From positions 220,854 to 284,853 of the forward strand of contig WIXG01000060.1 of NCBI GenBank assembly GCA_009869945.1: a stretch of DNA of 64,000 bases, in the 5' to 3' direction. The position numbers and the translations under genes are program-made. Positions 43,001 to 55,100 of this stretch are shown in pieces. How positions within the stretch are numbered: position 1 is the stretch's first letter; every line of letters begins with the position of its first letter. The notes beneath the pieces are model-generated. The model was not told where the DNA came from, did no database searches, and saw nothing but the letters and a program-made list of their open reading frames with translations. Origin of the DNA: Mesaphorura yosii (Eukaryota > Arthropoda > Collembola > Poduromorpha > Tullbergiidae).

Positions 43001-44670
43001 ACAGTTAGACCAGACCATCTTCATGCTTCACGAAGCCAATTCAATTCGAAATGAAGTGCAATGCAGTGCAGGCCAGTCCACTTCATAAGCGTCCAAATCC
43101 AACTCGGAAAACTCAGAATTGACATAGGCATCTTGCATTTTCGCATTTCTTCCATTGTTTTGGGCCCATCACACGAAGCTGAACTGTAGTGCTCGCTTTC
43201 CCCAAGAGAAACCTCATTTCTATTTCTACTTCACTTCACATACATCTTTTCCCTTTTGTTCTTTCATCAGTACGTATATTCACCATGCCAAGTCGTATGC
43301 GGCCTGCGTCCTGAGTTAGCATTATCGGCCGTCTCGGAGTAGAAGCGTTGGCAGGTAATGTCGAGCTGAGTGAGAGATGAAAATGCTCTCGTTCTCGGTC
43401 AAATTGAAAAGCAAACAAAATGAGGAAGCTGCTGCTGTGCTATGCATAATGTCGAGAGCCGTACGCTCACATCTCGCAAGGCACGTCCACGTATGTGGAG
43501 TATGTGTTCATCTTTCAAGAATTCGCTATTCGTATTCACGTTCCGTGTGCAAATCTACTCGAAACTAGACTTTCCTTTCAGCTACGCTCGCCCCGCCGTC
43601 CTAGGTCCTGTCAGGCATACAACAATCATCACGATGATCATTTTCTTTCCTTTTATCTTTGGCAGGCAATGCCACCGAGTTCATTTTCAGTCCATTCAGT
43701 TGAAAGACCTCACTCGACTGGCATGGCACGACATATCGCATTATTACCACTACCACTGCACCATTGCGTTTCGCGCTGAAAGCCAAACCGAGCAAAATGG
43801 ATACAAAATATTCCACTCCAGCGTCAATTGCGTATGCAGGGCACATTGGCAACTGAGCACAAAGACAATTCATCTAGAAAAATAATAATGCGCAAGCGGC
43901 AGCAGCCACGGTTCTATTATCAAAGTCATTTCTAAAGAAATTGCAATGGTTATTGTGTTGCTAGCAATTTTTCAAAAGAAATTTCCCGACCCGTGCTCCC
44001 CGACCCAATAGACTGGCTTGCCAGACAGTCAGCACCGCTGTTGGCGGTTATAAATTGTCTGAACTGTGCTACGCTTTGACTCGCCATGCCATGTCATTGA
44101 TATTGCTCTTGCTAAATTATTACTGTTTGCAGAGTCTCATTAGTATGAGAAGGGTATGGCCAATAATAAATGTTGACTTACAGGACGGACATGAATTGGC
44201 ATTCAATACGATACGATACGATACAATACAATGCACACACATACACAGAACGAATCCGCAACCGCAACCGAATTCCATATGTCCTGGATTAACGTAGCAG
44301 GAAGGATTACGACATGATTTATGGACTTAACGCCAAGTCCTACAGCCTGCATCTGCAGCCAGCCAGCCAGCAAACTGCAATTGGGAGTTGCGAGCATTGA
44401 AATTTGAGTGTGGTACTGAGAATTATGAAATGAGTCCGGTTAGATGCTCGTGTTATTGCGTTGCGTTACATTCCATGCCATTAAAACGAGTCTGGTCTGT
44501 CAAGTCATGCCAAGCGCATTTCGGTTGATATTGATTTCGATTTGACAGCAGTTCATTCGGGATTTGAGTCTTCACAGGTCAAGTCGTCGTGTCGAGAGTA
44601 CGAGTGATCAAGATTACTTAAGTTAAGTTCTCTGCTCGCAGGATGTGATGCAAAGATACGTCAGCGACAG
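34045..44670. other. No recognisable gene apart from the open stretch at 40562-40993
   Basis: Noncoding-looking DNA. Slippage tracts include (CTG)n at about 35422-35438, (GCAA)n near 34330 and 36161, a pentamer run ATACG/ATACA at 44206-44230 and (AGCC)3 near 44357-44370. Open frames here are short, Cys/His/Leu-rich and lack support. Confidence 0.55.
40562..40993 (-). other. Long open stretch with one internal stop; possible coding relic
   Basis: From an ATG at 40993 the minus strand runs about 61 codons (including KKATFFLDGCNYEGRILKFA) to a TAA at 40810-40808. It then stays open in the same frame for a further 81 codons to a TAA at 40562. The first part has a balanced, protein-like composition; the second is Phe/Leu/Ser-rich. 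No family is recognised, no splice signals were identified, and no neighbour supports it. It is either an old coding relic or chance. Confidence 0.22.
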
Positions 44671-44778
44671 CAATGGGGGTAAACTTGAAGTCAGTCGTTC
44701 CGGGGCAGGCAGCGTACAAGAAATACACTCAGAAGATTGTCAAGAAGGAGAAAGCGTATGCTTAAGCATGGTACATAA

Positions 44779-45118
44779 GGCGGATGGAGATGGGAGCTGG
44801 CCTTTGAGACCCTAGAAAATGGAAATTTTGAAAAAAATGCTGACAAGAGCGCCTTTACCGCTAGTTTCATGGTTAAAAAGAAGGCCAAGCCTGAAGTCGG
44901 GTCTATTTGGTACAAGTCCAAGTAAGCCAATTAATTAGCACAGGTTTTCGACAGGAATGGTGATGGGGGTTGATGTTTGATATTGTTTCAGGACACCAGG
45001 GCTCGCAACAATCATCGAGAAAGCACCCGAAGAGCTAGAGCCTGAGCTAGGACCAGGACCTACCAATTTGGACAAGCAGGAAGCTGAAGCCTCCCGCAAG
45101 AATCCAGGAAAGGCGTAA
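44779..45118 (+). CDS. Candidate spliced exon pair of an unknown Lys/Glu/Pro-rich protein (5' end uncertain)
   Basis: An open stretch 44779-44921 carries FETLENGNFEKNADKS and SAFTASFMVKKKAKPEVGS. It ends ...TCC AA at a GTAAGC donor. A 70-nt intron follows with a TTGTTTCAG acceptor at 44991, and 44992-45118 continues in frame (TPGLATIIEKAPEELEPEL) to TAA. The intron length matches those of the chitinase gene, and the joined 89 residues look like real protein. I do not recognise a family. Upstream, 44671-44763 encodes MGVNLKSVVPGQAAYKKYTQ and a Lys-rich continuation in another frame. It could join through a 34-nt GT-AG interval (44756-44789) or through a frame break, so this may be a real gene with an unresolved 5' part or a recent pseudogene. 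It stands alone in a gene-poor tract. Confidence 0.4.
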
Positions 45119-48100
45119 TCCGCAACACTTCAAACTACGTTTTCATTGTGCTACGGCAAAATTGGCAACCGACATGCCTCAACATTGAGACTTTGCACAG
45201 AGTTTTTACATTTTAAAGAACTTTGACTTTTGGCCAATGATAATTGACTTTGGTAGCTTATTCTATTACAGTTACCTTCTATTCTATCAATGAAGTCAGA
45301 TTATACGTCTTTTTAGTGTTTGCCAATAACTTTATCGCAGATTTAATAAATGAGGTCTTTATTTCTCTGGTCTGTAGCCATGATTTTTGCTTCGTCGTTC
45401 ATCGCATCGCATCATTAGGCAAGATGACGCAGGCAAATTGTATTGTACTCCTCACAGTTTGTTTCAAAGAGCTCATTCAGTCGTGATGATGTTGATATTT
45501 ATTGTACACATTGAAATATTAGCAAATACCCTCAAGGTGGCGAACCGTCTCCAAGAACCAAGAAGAAAGTGAAGGATGCTAATATTTAATATGAACAGTT
45601 CCTTTTGTGTGCAGAGGTTCAGGAAATTGGAAAAGCGAAAGGAAATGGAAAGTTGTTCGGTCGCATCTTCTGTATTCTCCTGCAGCTAATTCGCTATTCA
45701 CTCTACTTTGTGGGATTGTGGACTTCGAATGATTTTCATAATTTTAGGTTTCTCAGCCTTAAACTGTAATTTGTAACCAGAAAGAATGAGGCTGGGAAGT
45801 GGGAACCAGACCTGAATGGTACGATACAGGAAGTTGCCGCGAGCGGAGTACAGAAAACAAAATCTACTCTGCTGGGCGGTGGACTGGGTGCTTGAAGGTG
45901 CGAGGAAAACAATTTAAAAGATTATTTATGAGTCGACTGCTATTGATCACTCTTCCTGAAAATTAGAAATAGTTTTTGAGGAGTTTGAGAATCTACACTT
46001 CGGCCAATGCAGTGCGCAAGCACGAATTTCATCGAAAAGATTCCCAAAAACGGTGCATTCCAGCACAAAATTCCGACAGTTGCAACTGGCCAAGTGCGAA
46101 GCTGCGAACTTTTGCACTGCAGGAGATCGAAATTGATTGCTATTCGCAGTTCGCAGAATCTGCCTTGAAGTCCACTAAAACCTTTGAATTATCTCGTGAG
46201 AAAATTCTCATCTTCATCTTCTGCCTCTGCACCGTTGCGTTGCAAGAAGGGTTATTTTAAGTTTCTGCACCATTTAACCTTTGATGGGAAAGTATGCCGT
46301 TATTTTCGAACACTCACTTGGCCGGCTCAATGAAAGATTGAGCCTATTTAAGTTAAGACACTCTCGCCCTCACGAAGCGGCCGCACGACACGGCAAACTT
46401 TTTACAAGAATACCGAGTCGAACAGAATGCCGCAGCAAGCAACAATCACGTTGAGTTTTGCACAGCACATAGATATTGATTAAGAATGCTGAGGTGTAGA
46501 TTTATGACTTCGCATCGCGGTTTACCTTGTAATGCAAAAAATCGTTCGCTCAACTGAACCGGCACTAGCATGACATTCTATGTAATCTAGTTTGAGTTCC
46601 TATAATTTAAGTTGTCAACTAAGCAAAAAGTGCCAATGCCAACTTCCTTTTCCCTCTTGTTCCCTTAATCACGAATCACGTAAAGATACAGTTTGCTGTT
46701 TGCCTGAGTGGCGAGTGGGGCAAAAGAGGAAATCATCACCTGCTGCAACCGCAGCTGTCCGCGTCGTGGCTTGAAATAATCACACAGAGATGTTTACACT
46801 ATTCAAACGAGCACTGTAATTGAATTTAAGCACCAACTTCATTACGGAATATGAATAAATAATTTTTCAACTTTTCGCAATTTAATCAAAAGTTGCCAAT
46901 GTAATCGAATCGACTGTCGAGCTGTCGGGAAGGCTAGGAGCCCGTGATTCCTTAGGCTGAGTGGACAACCATGCTGATGAGAAGGCTCTCACATATTTCA
47001 GGAATCTTATCACTTGGAACATTGACTCTGCGACTGTGTGAATAAACTTTCTAAGGTCAATCTTTCGAAATTTGCACAAATGACCTAATTAGTATGCAAA
47101 ACCAAAAGGCAGGCAGGCATTTTGAAGACAATAAGCGAGAGTTTAAGTGTTGAACATTTTAACAACTCTTTTGCCCACAGGCAGCTTGCCTTAGCCTTAA
47201 AACCTCACTCTAATTAAGAATCACATCAATAATATTGACAAGATTTCTCTTATGATTAATTCGACCAAGGCTTAATCCATGCTAATTTGCCGAAGGTATT
47301 TGGCTTTCTGTTTTTTTGCGCAGTGATGTAATTTATGAAGCTCAGAATCGAAACCACAATTAATTGAGTCAATGACAGCGCAACGATATAAAAAGTCTCA
47401 TTGTTAATATGCCACATTGAGACTAAGAACTAAAATTACTTGAGTGCCTGCATGGATTCCTTTGGATTTCCCGTGCAGTGCTGCTTCATTACTTAAAGCA
47501 TCCTGGTTGGGACAGTTAGCATTAGTTGTGACGACGACTGGCTCGCTAAATTACTCACGAGACTTGTGTCCATAATGCACGCATTATGTCACCAGCAAAA
47601 AAAATCGTAATTTAACTAGGCGTGGTCGCGATGGGTCAACACACAGAACTTCACGTTCAGTTAGACTGAAATCATCCACTGTTGCTACTCCATCACTATA
47701 GTTATGACGCAGTTACCCTTAGATTTTGGATTGTCAGGAGCAATCCGGACAGGCCCGGTGCATTCCCTTCAGAAATTTTCATAATAATGTACTCAAGCTT
47801 ATGCTCTCGTAGACCATCTAGTGCTGATCATCTAATTGAAACATAGGGATCAATCGGGCAACCTGAATAATAAGTATTACTTTACACCATCATTCAGTGC
47901 TGGTCAACAATACTTGAGTTCATACATACTCACTTGACTCAATACAGTAGACATGAATTTGATGTACGATAATTTGCATGCTGATCTGGGTTAGCAGTTA
48001 TCTTGGTCATTTTTAATCAGTTAATTAGCAAATTCACTTCTGTCGCGATGTAAAGTCGAGCTGGCATTCTGCGAACGCGAAAGCCATTTCAACAATTTGG

Positions 48101-48862
48101 AATTACAAAAGTAAAGACTGAGTTTCACCAAGTTTTGAACAGCAGCAACTGAGACGGAGTTTTACTTATGGATAAGCGCACGGATCAGTTTTGCAGGCGT
48201 AACGAAAGTTCATTTCAGCACACCTGAGACTCTTCAATTAATTTCACATCGTAAGTCGGAACTTCATTGTCAAATGAACTCAAATTACACTCGTCTTGTC
48301 CTGAATTAGAATTATCTTAACCTCAATCTTGTTCTGCATTCTGCAGTGTACAGTGTCATCGAGTCGAGTGCTTCATAACTGCAATGAATTCTTAATGTAT
48401 AATGGAATTATCGTCAACTCAAATCCAAAAATACAAAGAGGTTATAAACAAAAGATTTTGCACCTGGTCGACCTGACATGGCTTGCATAGCTGTAACAGA
48501 CGCAGCACAACCAAAGTTGATTTGTCTCGGACAGGTTCATTTGCATTTTACAGTAATTACAGCAGTTTTGATTAATTCATCCTTAAATGTTGTGATTTAT
48601 AATTAACATGTCAGACAGTGTGGCGTGTACGCGTATGCGCGCCATTGACCATTATGCATTCAACAATTTGGCATGGGTCCTCTGCAACAGCACAGCGATG
48701 CGATGGAGCTATTCATGAGTATTTATGAATCTACTCAAATTAGGAGACAGGCCTATCATCATTGTCATGCAATACTTTGACTGTGGGGGAGTTCATTGTT
48801 GGTAACGTTCAGCAACTTCATATGTTTCGTAATCTCACTAAGCCAAATTTTAATTTATTGGT
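45119..48862. other. No gene recognised
   Basis: No open frame with protein-like composition and a splice context was found between the exon pair at 45118 and the decayed stretch at 48863. Nothing repetitive or structured stood out. Confidence 0.5.
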
Positions 48863-49459
48863 TCATTTCGTACAGTTTCGAAGAACGTGGTTGGTTTTAT
48901 TTCCAAGGCCATCAGATATGGTGATTATGTGAATTCCTGGCGATATCACTCCAGCAATAGTGTCATCACAAGCGCCAACATGAATTCTACAGAACCAATA
49001 CCAAATCAATGGAGGTGCGCGTGCGTGACTGATGCGCTGACCAGATGATTGCGGTGATATCTTGTACATTGGTGTCAGACATGGGATCGCGAACTTGGAT
49101 GACAAGCGCAGCCTTTCCAAATCTGCAACTCCACGATTTGCCATTGCAAGTCTCCTCTGCTCGTAAGTAAAAAACGTACCAAGGTACAAATTCTGCGTCC
49201 ATGCGTTAAGCGTAATGAGGAAACATTTATCATTTATGCTGCGTGTAAATGCACGTACTGCAGGACAGTGCATAAAAGTACCAGAATGGGCCCCCTTCAC
49301 TCAAGATGGGGCACCAAAGCCCCCAACTTGCACTATCCCAAAGTTTGTCTTGCTCTTTCCTTCATCCTTTACAAAGGAATTGAAAAGATGTGTATTCTCA
49401 AGCACGCAGTAAAATGTGACCTCAATTTTACCATTTAGAAAAATGCATTCTCGAGTTAA
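48863..49459 (-). pseudogene. Possible decayed coding stretch, family unknown
   Basis: Reading the minus strand from about 49459 to 48863 gives roughly 200 codons in one frame with a single TGA, after KTNFGIVQVGGFGAPS. A neighbouring frame in the middle (49202-48987) is also open and looks more protein-like (SCRFGKAALVIQVRDPMSD). That suggests a frame shift inside an old coding region. The last segment (CDDTIAGVISPGIHIITISD) ends at a TGA at 48863. No motif is recognised and no splice sites are convincing, so chance openness in DNA of this composition remains a serious alternative. Confidence 0.28.
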
Positions 49460-49525
49460 CTGACTTGAAATGTACAACAATGTGAACGTCTGACTGAATG
49501 TGTATTGCAGGCAGGCAGGGAGCAA

Positions 49526-52135
49526 GCTGTGGTGGTAGTGGCGATGGGATTAACACTTGCGTTTTATTTTATGTTAAGGACTTCAGCAACATCGTACGCA
49601 ACGCAAGTCCAATATCTAGAAGGAGACGGGGGTATGAATTTCATTTAAAAATTCAATAATTTTTTTCATTAACTTGCAGAAGCCAAGCCAATCCATCAAC
49701 CATCAGTAGCAAGCAGCAGTCTCAGCTGCACGACAAGAATTGCAAGAACAAATTCAATACAACAGCAAGTCATGGCAATCAAGTGCTGCTGCTGCCCTGC
49801 TGCTCCTGCTAAAAAGTTCTCTTAGTAATGTAAATACGTACAGTCAAATTATCGCGTTGCAAAAGCGAAGTACTGCGACTGGCGACTTGTAGTGCAAGAT
49901 CAACAATATTGCAATTATAATTGCAGTTTCGTCTCAAGTGAGAGTGAACAGAAGATCGATCCATCCGAAAAGCGGATAGCGTGCGTCGAGTGCTTGTGCA
50001 GTGCAACAGCGTTGAACATTTGAGACATTTGGTTGGAATTGTGCTGGTGGTGAGACAGTGACCGTAAAGTTCATATTTACAAGAAAGGTAAACAAAATTT
50101 TCCATCGTTATTTTGAAGTTCATCTTCTTCGGCGTCGTCCGTAACGGAAAATGGAAAGTGAAAGTTGAGATTTTATTTTAAAAGCATGCGACTCGTCCCC
50201 AATTTCGAGACTTATTTCATAATAACTATGTTTTCCGAGTCGACACTCAATGTAGCAGCAGCAATGGCATTAATTCTCTTACATTAAGCAATTAAATGAG
50301 TCATCCCATCAAGTTTTAATGTGAGACTAAAGTCAAAGACCAGTTTCTGTTGTGTCGCCAATCGTCCTGCCTTAAAATAGAATTTATGCGCATACATTAA
50401 CTGGCACTGAGTGCAGTTAGTCATGAGAGGTTGCGTTGTTGCGTACAGAACAGAACGGCACATGGCAATGCAGTTACGGTTCTTTTTTGCTCGTTCGGTC
50501 GATTTTTCCCAACAATGCGGTGCAGAGTTGCAGAGGCTGAAGCCTGCATGAGATCAGGTATTCTTGTATTGGCTCGGCTTAAAAGATAACGGAGTTTGAG
50601 CATGATTCTGTAGTACGTTCTTTTTGCTCTAGTTCTCATTCTCACCTCGCTGCGATGATAATAAAATAATAACCAGACGCTGGCTTTTCAAGTCAAACAC
50701 TATCATTATAATAATAATAAATCCGTCATGTATGGAAGAAATCAAACCTTCAGGCAGTCTACGACTTGCAAAATGCAATTTCTACGCACGGTGCACCGCC
50801 TGCAAATGCATTTCGTATTTTATTGCGTGCCGTGCTATGCATTTTACGATTTATTTGCATGTCACTAAAAGTGAACAAGCGGTGTTAGTAAATAGTTCAT
50901 TTTTGTAAAACGCTCATAATTTTGGTTCAGTTACACAGATTTTCAGACATTTTCAACTAAGGCACAGCTGAAGCAATTGAGCAGAAATAGGGTGGCACTG
51001 CATGTAGAGTTTCCGGATATTTGTTTGGCCCCTTTCACTTCAGGAGTAATAATAGGTCTCCATCGACCTCCTTTTCGACTTATCCAGATAATTGAACAAC
51101 TTTGGCTTGAAAGCAGAAAGCATGTGTCAACTGAAAGGAAAAGTGACCGCGTGCTCATACGCAAGCAAGACGGACGCATATTTTCAAAAACCAGCTGTCT
51201 CATAAATTAGGAAAACAATAGCGTATGTTAGTCGAGGTTGCTTTGAAGAGTGTAATGAAGAAATCAATGCTATGCTGAAATATGCTTGCTATGGTTTGAA
51301 GTCCAGTTGCCTCAAAAAACAATGAATTTACTGCTCACGCTCACGATGCATTGTGTCTAACGCCCATGCGGAAGTCTGGCAGCTTGCATCATTATTTTTG
51401 CTGGAAACATAAAACATCTCATGGAATGATCAATTACAAGAAAAAGAACAAGTTGCACTAAATTTTAATCACACAAGTGCGATATTCGCATATCTCATTG
51501 CCTTGCCTTTGCCTTATTAGTTCGTGTTGTACAGCACGAGCACGCATGCAAAAATTCGTACACTAATTGAGCTTTGAGCAACGTTACATTTTATAAAAAT
51601 TTGCACAATACAAAGAGAAATGCAAGGTCGTTTCTAACAGAAAATCTTGAAATGATATCCTATTATTATGGCGTTGGGTTGAGACTTTGAGACAGGCTGC
51701 AATGAGAATAGAATTCATTTGATAGCAAGCCAAAGCCAACAATGCAACGCTGCCTCGCAGACGCGAACACAACTTCCACTTCCATGAAGTAGAATATCCT
51801 TTTTACGATTCACTGCAACTAAAACCAAGCCCTATCCTGCCGTCCTGCGTTTGTATTTTGTATGCTTTTTAAGGTATCAACAAATTATGGCTGGGATTAT
51901 TAACTGCAGTTCAGTTACAGGCCAAAATAATTTTCACATACGCATATTATTGTAATTACAGTTCAAAATATTTGCAATTACATTCCCACGATGCAGTGCG
52001 GTGCGGCAAGATTCGTGACTGACTGAAATGAATCATGAGACATGATTAAGCCTTGTAACTTTGCCACACGTCTTTGCTTTTGCGTTGCCGCTGAATTGGC
52101 TAATAATAATTATTCGTTTTGTGTTATAATTTCAG
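49526..52135. other. Region upstream of the chitinase start; probable 5' UTR intron, nothing confirmed
   Basis: The sequence immediately before the chitinase ATG (TTATAATTTCAG) is a good 3' splice site, so part of this region is probably an intron separating an unlocated 5' UTR exon. A frame at 50977-51210 (+), preceded by an acceptor-like ATTTTCAG at about 50946, includes FTSGVIIGLHRPPFRLIQII. It has no start codon support and is not assigned. Confidence 0.45.
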
Positions 52136-55100
52136 ATGGATTGGAAATTCTTGCTGCTACTCGTGCTAATAAATTTTGTACTATTAGCTGATTCAAGTAA
52201 GTACCAAATAATACGCATGGCGGGCGAAGGTGAGGCTCGTTCCAATTTACGTGCGTCATGGCCGGGCCGAGCTACGCAGAATTTTCTCGATGCCATGTTG
52301 CACGTTAGATCAGATGTCAATGACTTTTTAATGATTGATTTATTTGGCGTGACGTGGCATTGGAATTTCAATTTGTCTGTCAAACTTTTAAACTAATCAA
52401 TGTAATATTTTGATTAGAGCCCAATCGAACCAGAATACGCAGGCCAAACTTAAGACGGCGGATAAACACTGCCACCACAAGTACGAGCACGGACCAAGAT
52501 TTGTCTATAGCTGGCAGTGCCAGTGTGTCCACCAGAACCAGATTAGCCAACAAAATCAGCAGCAGTACACCAAGCACTGGAACAGGTGGCAAATTTCTAG
52601 TCTGCTACTACACGAATTGGTCACAGTATCGCCCGAAAATCGGGAAGTTCTTGCCAGAAGACATCCCAGCTGATCTGTGCACTCACGTTATCTTTGCATT
52701 TGGCTGGCTTAAGAAAGGTTAGTAACTTTTCTAATCTTGATCAAGTTGGTGGTGTTGGTGTCTATGCAGCGTGCATGATCACAAGTATACGCCGCAAGAT
52801 ATGGACGAAATCCAAAAAGGGTTGGCGTTGGCATACGACCTGACGTCAGTCATGATGACTTTGAAGGTCTTTGCTAACAGAGTAATTGATTCGAACGACA
52901 ACAATGATGCATTGTTATATTTTTGTTACAGGAAAGCTTTCATCATTTGAAAGTAATGATGAAACAAAAGGTGAGTTGGCCGCACAGAACTTGCAGTTTA
53001 CGAGTTCATTGGGAACAAGAATTGCACTAAGACTTGAACGTGCAGCGCGTGCTCACGTGTGGTTGACATGCAAAATTGGCAAAATGCAACTCGATGCACT
53101 TGAGAACTTGAGTTGAAATGCAAGCCAAGATGAAAAAAATCCGCTCCCACTACTTTCGATTGTTACAAAACGAGTGACATTTAGAGATTTGGCACAAGAA
53201 TCAAATGATGTGACAAGTTAATGCAATTCTTGCACCCAGAGCAATATCTGCATCTTAATTTCGAAGAGAACTGATTTCAAATTTTATGATTTCATGAAAG
53301 ATGGGAAAATTGGACTCTATGACCGAATTAATGCTCTCAAGAAGACAAACCCCAAGTTGAAAACATTGCTGGCCATCGGTAAGTAAGGGCGGTGCAGTTT
53401 CTTCGCGATGAACTATTCACTGAAATAACTTGCCATGATATTACTTATTACGTGCTGCAGGTGGCTGGTCATTCGGTACACAAAAGTTTAAGGACATGAG
53501 CGCAAATCGCTACACCAGACAAACGTTCATTTTCTCTGCAATCAGTTACCTCAGAGAACGCAATTTCGATGGATTGGATCTGGATTGGGAATATCCGAAG
53601 GGCTCCGAGGACAAAGTCAACTACGTCGCATTGCTGAAGGGTACACAGCATTTATATCTATGAACACTTATTCGGCGAGTTAAGAAATAATTTTTAAATT
53701 TAACCGCGGTTCTGGTTTCAGACTTGAAGGAAGCGTTTACTGCTGAAGCAGAAGAAACCGGCAAGCCTATTTTGTTATTGAGTGCTGCTGTTCCAGTCGG
53801 CCCAGATTCAATTCGTGGAGGATACGATGTTCCAGCGGTTAACAAGTAATAACTGCCTAGTAGCTATTATTGTACCTTCATTATAGCCCAGCTGCTTAAT
53901 CTTAATGCCTTTGTAGATACCTCGACTTCATCAATCTGATGGCTTACGATTTCCACGGAAAGTGGGAGTCACAAACCGGTCACAATGCCCCGCTTTTCGC
54001 ACCTTCCAGCGACTCCACCTGGAGAAAACAATTGAGTGTGTCGCATGCGGCTGAAACCTGGGTGCAAATGGGTGCTGCAAGAGAAAAGTTGATCATTGGA
54101 ATGCCGACGTATGGACGAACATTTACACTGTCAGATAGACACAATTACAGCGTCAATGTTGCCACAAAGGGCGGTGGTACCGCAGGAGTGTATACGAAGG
54201 AGGGAGGATTCTTAGCCTATTATGAGGTAAATAAGCATCATGTTCCTGCAATGAATTATAATTGAAATTTTGAGTCACTGTAACTATAATTGATGCTTCT
54301 CAGATTTGTGAGATCCTCCAAAGCAAAACAGCGCAGTACATCTGGGACGACGAAATGAAAGTCCCGTATTTAGTTCAAGACGATCAATGGGTAAGTAATT
54401 AAATTTAATTAAAGTTAAGCCTTAATTTCGTGTCCTAAAATTATCAGTCGTCATCAGAGTCGTAGTTGAAGATGAGTTGACCATCCTCGGGCTGTGCAGG
54501 TTCAATTAACTTTATATCACTTCCACTTAAGTGCAACTTCAGGTAGTCTTTAAAGTTTCCATCCTTGTTATGAGTCTTGTTGCATTGCTGCCTCAAATGT
54601 TCGAAGCAGAAAATAGGATGACCGCGTTCGCCTAAGTAAATGACACCATCAATTGACTCTTCCGAGAGGCAGTCCACGGCTTGACCTTCTTCAAACTTGA
54701 CGTTGGCGAGTTCCCAATTCATACCACTTGTTGACGGCTTGCACATATTTGCGTGAATCTTAGAATCTGTGATTGAATCAAGTTCATGTTAGGCATTAAT
54801 TTACTATTGCTGGAGTTACATTTAAAGTATACTTACTTGGAAGTACGCTTCCAATGCCTCAGCGTCTTTCCCGTTTTGATTACGACTTCCTTCATTGAAC
54901 TTGAACGATTTAATGAGGAAACACACTTTCCCGGATCCTGGCTGAGTTAGCTTAGACAGCATTGAGTACTTGCACCGTGCACGGCTAAGATAAGAAGGTG
55001 GGACGACCTGGCTGCTTTTGCCTACGTACAGTTGCAGACATTTTGAACTGTCATTCTCATATTTCAAAAGATAATCAATCCGTCAAGCCTGTCACCTTCG

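Noticed and set aside
52792-52931. Protein-like words just before chitinase exon 3
   Set aside because: Using them would break the chitinase frame and the well-conserved junction into KLSSFESNDETK; they lie in the intron.
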